A model generated the notes under the pieces. It was not told the DNA's origin. It made no database searches and saw only the letters and a program-made list of their open reading frames with translations. A stretch of DNA of 64,000 nt. Source: Candidatus Protochlamydia sp. (GTDB taxonomy: Bacteria; Chlamydiota; Chlamydiia; Chlamydiales; Parachlamydiaceae). The DNA is taken from the NCBI GenBank assembly GCA_013695355.1, contig JACDAQ010000043.1, positions 1 to 64,000 on the forward strand. The letters run 5' to 3'. Made by a program: the position numbers and the translations under genes. Numbering within the stretch: the first letter of the stretch is position 1; every line of letters begins with the position of its first letter. Positions 45,534-53,727 of this stretch are shown here, piece after piece.

Positions 45534-47353
45534 ATATAATCTTCTGCAATTTCTCTTTTATTATGTCCATCTAGTACATGGAAAGCCCGCAATTTATTCA
45601 ATGTTACCGGTGATAACTGACCTATGGGAATATAGACAATTTTTTTTCCATAGCGACGTGCAAAGCTTTTAAGCTGGCTCCTGGGAGGTGTGCTTGCCAC
45701 ATAGACCACTACAGGCTTAATTGCATAATCAATTGCTGCTGCTAGGAGGACCTCCGATTTGCTCCTGCAATCGCTGTAGTCGGAATCGAACCAGATATTT
45801 GCCATTCTTCTAGGGGGATAAGACATCATAAAGCCCCCGTATTCACATCGGCTAATTCCTGGCCCAACAACATGATTTGAGAGAGAGGTCGCATAAAAGG
45901 ACATGTCAGACTCCTGATCATGTTCCCCAATCCATGTGGCCCGCCAAGGATACTTTTCCTGATAAGTTTTTCCTTCCTGGGGTTTATCCTCATCAAAAAT
46001 CATGCATACGGAGCCTACCCCTCCAGGAGGTTTTCCATGGGTTTTAACGTATAATTTTTTTTCATGCCAATGACGGATGGTTTCTTTGGTGTCCAGTCCG
46101 TCTTCTAGGCTGGAAGAAAAGGGAATGCTTCTAGAAGACTCTTCGGATAGGATTTGAGTCCCTTTCTTTTTTAAGAAGTTGCCAAAGCGTTCAATGGCGA
46201 TATCTTCAGGCGGAAATGAACAAATACTGAAGGGACTAGGGGGTTTAAATTTGAAATCTGCTCGATCTTTGCGAAGGCGTAGAAATGAATCTTTCCTTCC
46301 TTTTTCTTTTAAATGAAAGCGGATCAGTTTGCTGGAGCCCCACATATCTTCCACACTCAAATCAAGCTCTGGAAGGCTGTCAATATTTTTCCTAAATTGA
46401 TAACTCGTAGCAAGTTCCCATACTTCATAAGCATAATTATGGTCTACACATCCTTTGGCGGCACTTAAAATTTTATATAAATCGGGCATCAACTGCCCAT
46501 TGATAAGGGCGTAATTTCTCACAAATTTCATTATATTTCTAAAATTATATCCGGGAAAATGATTACCGGTCATACTTTTATATTTGTCGGATGCCTCCTT
46601 ATAGAGCTGAAAAATGAGCTTTTGGCGGTCTAGTGATCCGTTCACAGCTATTTTATCTCTATTTTTCTCATAATGGGTGGCTATATAGCCCCATTCAGAC
46701 ATAACGTCTCGCGTCGATTCAGGTGTCAAAGTGCAAAGCTGAATTGACTCTCTATCAGAGTGATAAACAGCTGGAAAAGTAGTGCTATCCAACTTATTTA
46801 AAATGCTGCTGATATGAGCCATTCCACCTATAAATAAAATCCTATCAAATTGAAGCGAAAGTTCTTTTAGTCGGCGGGCTGTATAAGACTCTCTTTCTTG
46901 ATCAAGGGGAGTATTTAAGACATGATTTTGCTTCCTTACCCGCTCGTAAATTTCATAGTACGCTTTTAAGCCAATTTTGTGAATGGCATACGGATCTGGA
47001 ATTGGCTCACGGATAGCTGGATAACGATCGACATCAAGATCAATGCAAAAGGCAGGAATTTGATTTTCGGCAGCACAACGCAAGCCTTCGAAAACTGGAT
47101 CGCAAGGCTCGGACAGGTAATATATCGGTTCATGTTTTTGGTTGTAGGCAATTACCACGCTCAAGTCTGGAAGGCGTGAAGCGGCATGAAGCATCGTCGT
47201 TTGCATTGTTTCCGGTAGCTCAACTGCTACGCAATCAGGTTTAATTGTATCAAAAGCTAATTTGACCTGAGATGCCATTTCCATATTGTAATGGATGATC
47301 GGAATGGCAAAAACGCGCTCTTTTTGAATGTAAAATATTTCGTTAGTTAGCAT
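45527..47353 (-). CDS. TraB/GumN-fold protein paired with a MoxR ATPase
   Basis: The first ~200 residues of this 608-aa protein resemble TraB/PrgY/GumN (Tiki-like) putative metalloproteases: AIPIIHYNMEMASQ (H21), IKPDCVAVELPETM (E45) and a second histidine in FIGGMAHISSI (H180). The remaining ~400 residues are unfamiliar: a helical part (~240-330), then a mixed domain with WRATWIGEHDQE, ISRCEYGGFMMSYPP and VLLAAAIDYAIKPVVVYVAS. No signal peptide or membrane helix is visible. It lies 63 bp behind a MoxR-type ATPase on the same strand. TraB-like (DUF5682-type) proteins beside MoxR ATPases occur in other bacteria, usually with VWA proteins; no VWA gene is here. The fold is inferred from short motifs. 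Confidence 0.6.
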   Translation of the reverse strand: MLTNEIFYIQKERVFAIPIIHYNMEMASQVKLAFDTIKPDCVAVELPETMQTTMLHAASRLPDLSVVIAYNQKHEPIYYLSEPCDPVFEGLRCAAENQIPAFCIDLDVDRYPAIREPIPDPYAIHKIGLKAYYEIYERVRKQNHVLNTPLDQERESYTARRLKELSLQFDRILFIGGMAHISSILNKLDSTTFPAVYHSDRESIQLCTLTPESTRDVMSEWGYIATHYEKNRDKIAVNGSLDRQKLIFQLYKEASDKYKSMTGNHFPGYNFRNIMKFVRNYALINGQLMPDLYKILSAAKGCVDHNYAYEVWELATSYQFRKNIDSLPELDLSVEDMWGSSKLIRFHLKEKGRKDSFLRLRKDRADFKFKPPSPFSICSFPPEDIAIERFGNFLKKKGTQILSEESSRSIPFSSSLEDGLDTKETIRHWHEKKLYVKTHGKPPGGVGSVCMIFDEDKPQEGKTYQEKYPWRATWIGEHDQESDMSFYATSLSNHVVGPGISRCEYGGFMMSYPPRRMANIWFDSDYSDCRSKSEVLLAAAIDYAIKPVVVYVASTPPRSQLKSFARRYGKKIVYIPIGQLSPVTLNKLRAFHVLDGHNKREIAEDYIY

Positions 47354-47385
47354 GAGGCGGCCCTAGGATTAATGATTACAAGCCT

Positions 47386-47410
47386 TAAGAACCTGATCAT
47401 AGATATTGAA
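47386..47410 (-). repeat. Family C repeat fragment
   Basis: TTAAGAACCTGATCATAGAT and TTGAA match the end and core edge of family C, in a chimeric or deleted form. It lies in the 63-bp spacer between the MoxR and TraB-fold genes. Confidence 0.5.
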
Positions 47411-47416
47411 AAGATT

Positions 47417-48271
47417 TTAAATGACATGGGCCAAAGCTTCATCCCCAAGCGTCATTAGGACAGCTTCCCGTAAAAGATTTTCGACATTCCCTCCATTGCC
47501 ATTCAGGCTTTTTATCCGTTTGGCTGCGTAACGAGCAATATTGATGCCGTCCCTAATGGTATAGTTTTCATGATTAGCATGGGCTTTTTGTAAAAAATTG
47601 ACCACATATTCCAAAATGTATTCGTCGACAAAGGGAAGGTTTTCACGCAGGATCCTCCGTTCCTCTTCCGCTTCTGGAAAATCCAAATAGATTTGAGGCT
47701 GCAATCTGCTATGGATATATTCTGGAATTTCAAATGTTGATGCATCGTCATTCATTGTAACGCATATCCTGAACTCCGGATGTGCTGATACTTTTAGTCC
47801 GGCAACGATGGATTCAATATACCGCCGAGTATCCAGAAGGGGAGCGAGGGACGCCCAAGATTTCTCGCTCATTCGGTTAGCTTCATCCAAAATGCAAACT
47901 CCGCCTCGGATCATCGCTGTGACAAGGGCAGAGGCTACGTAGCGAATTCCGCCCCCCTGGTCGACAACTGGACTGATCAAAAGATCTTCGGGACGGGTAT
48001 CCATAGTGCACTGAAAAATGTAAACAGATTTTTTAATTTCTTTTGCCGCAGCATATGCAAGAGTTGTTTTGCCAACGCCAGGTTTGCCGATCAGCCGTGG
48101 ATTTAAAGGAATGTCATCTTTGTCGATGACCAGCCAGGCAGCTAAAAGTTGGTCCAAAACATCTCTTTGGCCGATCCATTGAAATTTAAATTCATCAGGA
48201 AAGCCTAAGGCAATTTCGATTCCTTGAATGAGAATACGGCTTTCATGTTCGCTTGGCAAAGAATAGGTCAT
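47417..48271 (-). CDS. MoxR-type AAA+ ATPase
   Basis: The 284-aa protein has Walker A GKPGVGKT (residues 62-69), Walker B CILDEANR (126-132) and sensor-1-like CVTMNDD, plus the MoxR-style TRPEDLL segment after the Walker A strand. MoxR ATPases act as chaperones that remodel partner complexes, often with VWA proteins. It lies 29 bp behind ttcA and 63 bp before the TraB-fold gene, all on the minus strand, so co-transcription is likely. The partner is presumably the TraB-fold protein. Confidence 0.88.
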   Translation of the reverse strand: MTYSLPSEHESRILIQGIEIALGFPDEFKFQWIGQRDVLDQLLAAWLVIDKDDIPLNPRLIGKPGVGKTTLAYAAAKEIKKSVYIFQCTMDTRPEDLLISPVVDQGGGIRYVASALVTAMIRGGVCILDEANRMSEKSWASLAPLLDTRRYIESIVAGLKVSAHPEFRICVTMNDDASTFEIPEYIHSRLQPQIYLDFPEAEEERRILRENLPFVDEYILEYVVNFLQKAHANHENYTIRDGINIARYAAKRIKSLNGNGGNVENLLREAVLMTLGDEALAHVI

Positions 48272-48300
48272 TTTATCCTCGTTTAAGAAAATGGATTAAG

Positions 48301-49050
48301 TTAGGGGTTCGCAGCTTTTTGAGAACCGTAGATAAGTCCAGCTTTTGCTATATTATCACGGGCATTTGGAAAAAGTTCTTCGATTTGGCTCAACAAGTCG
48401 TCTACTTTTTTCCGCATGGAATTTTGTCCGACGGGGCAGCGGCACATGATGCGGGCGAAACCTTGCTGCTGGGCGAAGGTACGGATATCCTGCTCTGATA
48501 TATAAATTAACGGGCGGATAATTGTCACACCATAATCGCGCATATGAATTTTAGGCAGATTGCCGGCAAATTCCGCTTTATGCAATAAATTCATTAAAAG
48601 GGTTTGAGCATGGTCATCGCGATGATGCCCAAAGGCAATTGTTTCTATCCCGCATTCTTTGGCGGCATCAAATAATAAGCGCCGCCTTTCCCTGGAGCAA
48701 CTGTAGCATTCAAGGGTTTCAAGCTTTTGCTTCGATTCCCTGGCAATGAATCTAACCCCTAGTTCTTGGCAGATAGTCTTGAGATAACCTTCATGCACAC
48801 CTGCTCCGCAGGAAAACTCGCCAGAAACGTGCAGGGCATAAATTTCAAGTTCAGGAAAACCGCGTCCAGAAATAGCATGAAGCAGAAAAAGCAAAGTCAG
48901 GCTGTCTTTGCCGCCGCTAAGGGCTACAGCAATTTTTTTTACCCCATTCAGCATTTCATAATCAAATAAGGCCTTGCGAAAAGTGCTTTCGATTTTTTTC
49001 CCCAGGGTAGTCCAGGGGGGTCGAGGAGAAGGAATTGTCATCTTATTCAT
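48301..49050 (-). CDS. ttcA: tRNA 2-thiocytidine synthetase TtcA
   Basis: The 249-aa PP-loop ATPase has ALSGGKDSLTLLFLL, the CysXXCys pair ECYSCSRERRR and the GHHRDDHAQTLLMNLLH block, plus CRCPVGQNSMRKKV. TtcA thiolates C32 of certain tRNAs using an iron-sulfur cluster. It heads a minus-strand run with the MoxR and TraB-fold genes. Upstream, TTTACG-17-TATAAT on the minus strand (near 49095-49120) is a fair promoter. Confidence 0.95.
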   Translation of the reverse strand: MNKMTIPSPRPPWTTLGKKIESTFRKALFDYEMLNGVKKIAVALSGGKDSLTLLFLLHAISGRGFPELEIYALHVSGEFSCGAGVHEGYLKTICQELGVRFIARESKQKLETLECYSCSRERRRLLFDAAKECGIETIAFGHHRDDHAQTLLMNLLHKAEFAGNLPKIHMRDYGVTIIRPLIYISEQDIRTFAQQQGFARIMCRCPVGQNSMRKKVDDLLSQIEELFPNARDNIAKAGLIYGSQKAANP

Positions 49051-49239
49051 TTTTGCAATTGTTCTAAAAAATATGATTTAATTATACTTGATTTGTTAGA
49101 TAACGTAAAGTACTCATCTTTATACCAAAGTTTACTTCGGTATATTTATAATTTTCAAAAAAAAGTGTATAGGCAGTGTGTCTTAAAATTTTTGACCTAG
49201 TCTAATGTAAATGCACACTGACAATCTTAAAGGGGTTAT

Positions 49240-49551
49240 ATGCAAGAAAAATTGGGGAGAAACGATCCTTGCCATTGCGGCTCGGGAAAAAAATATAAAA
49301 ATTGTTGTATGCAGAAAGACCAGGACAAGGAGCGTGTCAGCACAACTCCTTTGGGCAAAAGAAAATTTACAGCGAAGGTTTTGAGTGGTCATCCAGCAGC
49401 AGCAGCGGAACCGCAGGAGCAGCAAAAGCCTCCGGTGGATTATACCACATTGATGGAGAGATCTTTTGGGAATGCCATTCATGAAAATGATAAGCCGCCG
49501 GTTCCTAAAAGCCCAGATCAATATGTTGTAAATCCTTCAAAAGAAGAATAA
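49240..49551 (+). CDS. SEC-C motif protein
   Basis: The 103-aa protein opens with [18 protein letters not shown], the zinc-binding SEC-C motif found at the SecA C-terminus and in many small proteins. The rest is a Pro/Gln-rich, probably disordered tail with a short [13 protein letters not shown] helix. Its role is unknown; it may bind SecB or ribosomes like other SEC-C modules. It is divergent from ttcA and is a single-gene unit with a hairpin at 49559. Confidence 0.85.
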   Translation: MQEKLGRNDPCHCGSGKKYKNCCMQKDQDKERVSTTPLGKRKFTAKVLSGHPAAAAEPQEQQKPPVDYTTLMERSFGNAIHENDKPPVPKSPDQYVVNPSKEE

Positions 49552-49558
49552 AAAAAGT

Positions 49559-49599
49559 TCCGCAGATGCAATTTTAATCGGATGCGATGCATCTGCGGA
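49559..49599. terminator. Hairpin after the SEC-C gene
   Basis: TCCGCAGATGCA (49559-49570) pairs perfectly with TGCATCTGCGGA (49588-49599). It starts eight bases after the stop. The T run lies on the minus-strand side, so it is not a standard plus-strand terminator. Confidence 0.6.
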
Positions 49600-49688
49600 C
49601 AATATATTAGCTCATCTTTTTGGGTAAGTGGCTTTAAAATAGTGTCTGGAATGAATTATTAACGGAAAATAATTTCATGAAAAAATTG

Positions 49689-49718
49689 TTGATCTGAAAA
49701 AACTATTTTTGCTATAAA
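49689..49718 (+). promoter_or_regulatory. Promoter of the tRNA-Thr/Tyr pair
   Basis: TTGATC (49689-49694), an 18-base spacer and TATAAA (49713-49718) lie 12 bp before tRNA-Thr. Position and hexamers fit a sigma-66 promoter. Confidence 0.6.
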
Positions 49719-49730
49719 TACCCTTCAATC

Positions 49731-49803
49731 GCTGACATAGCTCAATTGGTAGAGCACCCGACTTGTAATCGGACGGTTGTGGGTTCAATTCCTACTGTCA
49801 GCA
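49731..49803 (+). tRNA. tRNA-Thr (TGT)
   Basis: Acceptor GCTGACA pairs with TGTCAGC. Anticodon stem CCGA/TCGG encloses loop CTTGTAA, anticodon TGT. The pair Thr-Tyr recalls the tRNA genes before tuf in other bacteria, but no tuf follows here. Confidence 0.97.
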
Positions 49804-49884
49804 TTCTAGACTGATTTCTGCGCATACGTGTTTAATTGAGAAATTCTCGAATAGGACATGAAATAGGTAGCTATCAGGATCTCT

Positions 49885-49966
49885 GGGGGTGTCGCATAGT
49901 GGCAATTGCAAGGGACTGTAAATCCCTCGACTTCGGTCTCCGTTGGTTCGAGTCCAACCGCCCCCA
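49885..49966 (+). tRNA. tRNA-Tyr (GTA)
   Basis: Acceptor GGGGGTG pairs with CGCCCCC. Anticodon stem GGGA/TCCC encloses CTGTAAA, anticodon GTA. A long variable arm (TCGACTTCGGTCTCC region) identifies a class II tRNA. It lies 81 bp after tRNA-Thr. Confidence 0.97.
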
Positions 49967-50100
49967 AATTCATTTCTCAAGCCTTTTTCATCATACACTC
50001 TTATAGCTTAAATCCTGCAATGGGAGGCTAGCCGGACAGTGTTTTTCAATTTTCAATTAATTCTCTCTTTATGATTATCTATCATTAATTCGCTTGGCTT

Positions 50101-50256
50101 TCAAAAATAGGTGATTTTTTCATCGCAATGTCCCATGAGTGTTCCTTGAGTTTCTTCCTCCAATTTATAGAGATCTTTCAACTCAAAGATGACCCCTTGG
50201 TGAACAGAGAGAGACGCAATAAAAAAACAGCATATCATCAATAATTTTTTGATCAA
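50101..50256 (-). CDS. Possible small exported peptide (51 aa)
   Basis: A minus-strand frame from TTG 50256 (or ATG seven codons in) reads MIKKLLMICCFFIASLSVHQ, a convincing signal-peptide-like start. It continues FELKDLYKLEEETQGTLMGH and stops at 50101. AAGGG lies just before TTG, slightly too close. The ORF is short and starts with a non-ATG codon, so it may be a relic or chance. It stands alone downstream of a GNAT gene on the same strand. Confidence 0.35.
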   Translation of the reverse strand: MIKKLLMICCFFIASLSVHQGVIFELKDLYKLEEETQGTLMGHCDEKITYF

Positions 50257-50300
50257 GTTCCCTTATAAAAATATGAGGTTAAATTTTTTACAAAGCTCAT

Positions 50301-50852
50301 TTATTTTTTAATTTTACTGTATATATAGGCATCAAAAAAACTTCCGTAATGATGAATAGCATCCTTTAAGACTCCTTCTTTCTCAAATCCTAGGTGGAGA
50401 GCTATTTTCTCACTTCGTTTGTTGTGCTTAGCACATAGAATTTGTATCCGATGAAGCTTTAAAACCTCAAATCCATAATTCATAAGCGTTTTTACGGACT
50501 TTGTCATAATCCCCTTTCCTTGATATTCTTCATCTAACCAATAACCCATAAAAGCTGACTGATTTTGAAAGTCAATTTGGTGAAAACCTACAGCACCGAC
50601 AAGATCTTTGCCATGTCTAATTGACAAGTGTAACGAATGTAGTTGAAGCCATAACGGGAGATTTTCTTGAATGAATTTTCTAGTATCAGCAACTTCCAAA
50701 GAATTATCGAGCCACCCTAAAAAATTTCGTAGATGTGTTCTGTTTCTATCCACTAATAAAAATAGCTCTTCAGCTTCTTCAACAGTAGGAAGAAAAAGTG
50801 TAATTTCAGAATCGACCTTGATTAAAAAATCAGTTGTTATATGGATTGTCAT
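50301..50852 (-). CDS. RimJ/RimL-type GNAT acetyltransferase
   Basis: The 183-aa protein fits the RimL group: TVEEAEELFLLVDRNRTHLR, then VGAVGFHQIDFQNQSAFMGY, the acetyl-CoA loop LDEEYQGKGIMTKSV and the C-terminal KRSEKIALHLGFEKEG. It would N-acetylate a protein or antibiotic; RimL acts on ribosomal protein L7/L12. Target cannot be read from sequence. It is in a region rich in GNAT relics. Confidence 0.88.
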   Translation of the reverse strand: MTIHITTDFLIKVDSEITLFLPTVEEAEELFLLVDRNRTHLRNFLGWLDNSLEVADTRKFIQENLPLWLQLHSLHLSIRHGKDLVGAVGFHQIDFQNQSAFMGYWLDEEYQGKGIMTKSVKTLMNYGFEVLKLHRIQILCAKHNKRSEKIALHLGFEKEGVLKDAIHHYGSFFDAYIYSKIKK

Positions 50853-50955
50853 TAGATAGTCTTCTTAACTCAATGTAAAGATTTTTTATATAGGGTTGCA
50901 AAAATTCCTCTGAGAATAAAAAAAGAATGTAGCAGAAATAGTGAACACTTTTCAC

Positions 50956-51130
50956 TTATTTTACGTCTAAAAGATCTCTTATATGCAACTCCATTTGATA
51001 ATGAGGCATAGAATGCCAGCTTGCAATAAACTCTCCAGCGATCTTAAAACCAACTTTTTGATACACGTGGATGGCTCGTTTATTGGTAGCTTCAGATTTG
51101 CGACATTGCAGTTGTTGTTTTGCCCGCCCC
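50956..51130 (-). pseudogene. GNAT acetyltransferase relic
   Basis: The minus-strand frame reads EATNKRAIHVYQKVGFKIAG and continues with SWHSMPHYQMELH to a stop at 50958-50956. This is the C-terminal acetyl-CoA-binding half of a GNAT domain (N-x-RAIxVYxKxGF). The upstream part is out of frame with stops. It is a truncated dead gene, unrelated in sequence to the intact GNAT next to it. Confidence 0.65.
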
Positions 51131-51203
51131 ATTTAGCCCCGATCATAAAAACTTTATTATTCATATATCACTTTTACCAATAATTTATTTCGGGGTTTAA
51201 AAT

Positions 51204-52139
51204 ATGGTTACAATTGAACCGTTCGCAACTGGCTATTTACCAGTTGGTGATGGTAATGAAATTTATTGGGAAATCTCGGGTAATCCCAAAGGCAAACCAG
51301 CACTTTATTTACATGGTGGTCCAGGAAGCGGAATAAGTAATGGTTATCGCCGCCATTTCGATCCTAAAACCTTTTTGATTGTATCCTTTGAACAAAGAGG
51401 CTGTGGTCGCAGTAGGCCGAGAGTAACTGATTCAGGGATTGACTTGATGACAAATACAACACAAGCCCTTCTCTCCGATATTGAAAAATTGAGAATACAT
51501 CTCAATGTGGATAAATGGTTACTATTAGGTATTTCCTGGGGTACAACGCTTGCTTTGGCATATGGTCAGGCATATCCAAAAAGAGTTTCTGCAATTGTTT
51601 TAGCTGCGGTTACAACGACAACTTCTGCTGAAGTAAAATGGGTAACCGAGGATATGAGACGTGTTTTTCCAAGAGAATGGGAAAAGTTTGCAGCTGCTGT
51701 CCATCCAGAAAATGAAGAACGAATTATCGATGCGTATTATAGGCAGATAACAAGTACAGATCTGAAAATTCGCGAGACTACGTCTCGAGCTTGGTGTGCT
51801 TGGGAAGATGTTCATGTTTCATTCGATCCTCTGTATAAGCCAAATCCACGGTTTCAAGATTTAGAATTTTCTCTACCTTTTTCAATTCTCACCATTCACT
51901 ACTGGAAGCATTCCGCTTTTCTTCGTTATCCAGGTATTTTAGAAAATATAAGCCGTATTTCTCATCTACCTTGTGTATTAATTCATGGGCAACTGGACAT
52001 CAGTTCACCATTAGAAATACCATGGAAACTTCATAAAGCGTGGTCTGGTAGCGAACTTAAAGTCATTGATAACGAAGGTCACGGGGGTACTTTCATGTCT
52101 AAAGAAATTACCACAGCTATTAACAAGATTTCGCTTTAA
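51204..52139 (+). CDS. pip: Proline iminopeptidase (S33 family)
   Basis: The 311-aa alpha/beta hydrolase has LHGGPGSGISNGYRRHFDP (oxyanion loop), SFEQRGCGRSRP, and the nucleophile elbow LGISWGTTLALAYGQ with Ser in GxSxG. These are hallmarks of proline iminopeptidases, which release N-terminal proline. The C-terminal LIHGQLDISSPLEIP and NEGHGG carry the Asp and His of the triad. No signal peptide. It precedes integrase debris. Confidence 0.93.
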   Translation: MVTIEPFATGYLPVGDGNEIYWEISGNPKGKPALYLHGGPGSGISNGYRRHFDPKTFLIVSFEQRGCGRSRPRVTDSGIDLMTNTTQALLSDIEKLRIHLNVDKWLLLGISWGTTLALAYGQAYPKRVSAIVLAAVTTTTSAEVKWVTEDMRRVFPREWEKFAAAVHPENEERIIDAYYRQITSTDLKIRETTSRAWCAWEDVHVSFDPLYKPNPRFQDLEFSLPFSILTIHYWKHSAFLRYPGILENISRISHLPCVLIHGQLDISSPLEIPWKLHKAWSGSELKVIDNEGHGGTFMSKEITTAINKISL

Positions 52140-52175
52140 GCTTCATTTACGAAGATGTCATTTTATATCTATAAA

Positions 52176-52590
52176 TCAGGGGTTAATAATCCATTATTCC
52201 TCTAATTTCTCCCTTATGCTAGATTTGCACTTAATTTCGGAGGTGTCTGGGATCATTCGTGAATATAAAAGGAAGATGGTAGTGTATCTAATCATGCTAA
52301 AGTTCGATTACGGTGACATCCGCTACAACGAGCTAATTTACGCACAAAAAGCTTAGCTAAAATGGATTCAGGACACCGAATCATCTATTCGATAGGGGCG
52401 CCAATTCGAACTGCGGAAGCTAACCTCATTCCTTAATAGAATTGATTGATCGTTTTATCAAACAATGGCTTCAAAAAAACCCCTTAAAGGCAAGCAAAAC
52501 AAACTGCTTTCTTAACTTGGTGGAAAGATAGAATAGGAAATGTAGTGTTATCGGATTTAACACCGGCTCATATAACAGAAGAATGAGATG
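52176..52590 (+). pseudogene. Tyrosine recombinase (integrase) N-terminal relic, copy 1
   Basis: After a GGAGGT site, a CTG replaces the start codon. Frames with stops and shifts spell an integrase N-terminus: HAKVRLR (stop) HPLQRA, WIQDTESSIR, then LIDRFIKQWLQKNPLKAS and TWWKDRIGNVVLSDLTPAHI. This is the AP2-like/SAM-like arm of phage integrases. No catalytic domain follows. The first ~170 bp (52176-52337) recur, diverged, at 53265-53440. Confidence 0.65.
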
Positions 52591-53029
52591 CTTTATGGAA
52601 AAAATGAAAATGGAAGAAGATATTTGGACTACAATGTATAATTCTGCTCAAAAAATTTTATTGCCTCGGCAGATCTCGCCGTTTATTAATGCTGGTAATG
52701 TAGTTTGTGCTCTATTAACTACTACAGGAAATCTATATTTTGGAGTCTGTATTGATACTTCTTGTACTTTAGGAATGTGTGCTGAAAGAAATGCAATTGG
52801 AAATATGATAACAAATGGTGAACATAAAATTTTAAAACTTCTTTGCTTAGAGTCTAGTGGTGCTATAATTCCACCTTGTGGAGCTTGTCGTGAATGTTTA
52901 ATGCAATTAGATTTTAACAATAAAAATATTGAAATCTTATTAAATTTTCAATCAAAGCATTTTGTTATATTGGAAAATTTGCTTCCAAACTGGTGGGGAA
53001 ATAAACGGTGGGTAAATCCTGGGTTTTAG
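52583..53029 (+). CDS. Cytidine/blasticidin deaminase-like protein
   Basis: The 148-aa protein has the zinc sites CAERNAIGNMI and PPCGACRECL of the cytidine deaminase fold. The overall size and FINAGNVVCALLTTTGNLYFG fit CDA/blasticidin-S-deaminase relatives. It would deaminate cytidine or a cytosine analogue. The true start is probably MEKMKMEED at 52595, since the first codons overlap integrase debris. It sits between two integrase N-terminal relics, which suggests it came with a mobile element. Confidence 0.8.
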   Translation: MRCFMEKMKMEEDIWTTMYNSAQKILLPRQISPFINAGNVVCALLTTTGNLYFGVCIDTSCTLGMCAERNAIGNMITNGEHKILKLLCLESSGAIIPPCGACRECLMQLDFNNKNIEILLNFQSKHFVILENLLPNWWGNKRWVNPGF

Positions 53030-53264
53030 TTTATTTTGTAATGTAAATGCCAATAAACTAGCGCAATACCCTTTTTCCAATCTTTTTGAATTTCAAAGTT
53101 TAAACGTTTTATTCTTACCTATATTGATACAATTCTTGATGCTTCGTTGCTTTTGCTATCCATTAGAATTTTGGTCAAAAAGCGTCAAAACTTTCTTCAA
53201 GCGTAAAAAGTGCGTAAAGCTTTGTTTATTTACTCAAGTTTATTCATTTTACCTAGATAATTTC

Positions 53265-53440
53265 ATAAATAGACCAGGGATTAATCATCCCTTGTCGTGC
53301 TTATTTTACTATTTGCTAGGTTACACCTTTCAATTCTGGAGACTTATGGGATCAATTCGTGAATTCACAAAAAGGACGGTTTTAAATCTTATCATGCAGA
53401 AATTCGTTCACGCAGACATCCTTTAAAGCGAGAGAACTTT
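53265..53440 (+). pseudogene. Integrase N-terminal relic, copy 2 (direct repeat of copy 1)
   Basis: An ATG at 53346 with a GGAGA site begins MGSIREFTKR. A frame shift then gives SYHAEIRSRRHPLKRENFRT, matching copy 1 (HAKVRLR, HPLQRA). The upstream ~80 bp also align with 52176-52246 (GGGTTAATAATCC vs GGGATTAATCATCC). It ends in AT-rich DNA before a family A repeat. Confidence 0.6.
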
Positions 53441-53528
53441 AGAACACGCGCGATTACTTTGTTATTAAATTAATTAATTAATTTAATTAAAAATAGAGTT
53501 TTTATTGAATTTATAATATATTTCATTT

Positions 53529-53690
53529 ATACCCAAGTGAACTCAAAAATTGGATTTGGACTAGCTTGAAAGCTCCCGCGGTTGACGGATCTAAAATGAC
53601 CCCATATTACAATATTGGGTCGTTTTAGATACGCCAACCCCGGGGCTTTGAAGCAGTCCAAATTTCCAATTTTTGAATTCACTTGGGTAT
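53529..53690. repeat. Family A long palindromic repeat
   Basis: This 162-bp copy has ends ATACCCAAGTGAACTCAAAA and TTTTGAATTCACTTGGGTAT (inverted). The inner stem ATCTAAAATGACCC/GGGTCGTTTTAGAT is nearly identical to the copy at 33217. It lies between integrase debris and the kinase-like gene. Confidence 0.95.
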
Positions 53691-53727
53691 TAAATTAATA
53701 TTTTATGCAAATTAACCTTAAGGTCCT

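Noticed and set aside
49731-49966. tRNA-Thr/Tyr pair as the start of a tuf operon
   Set aside because: No tuf, secE or nusG sequence follows; the next DNA holds only a small ORF and GNAT genes.
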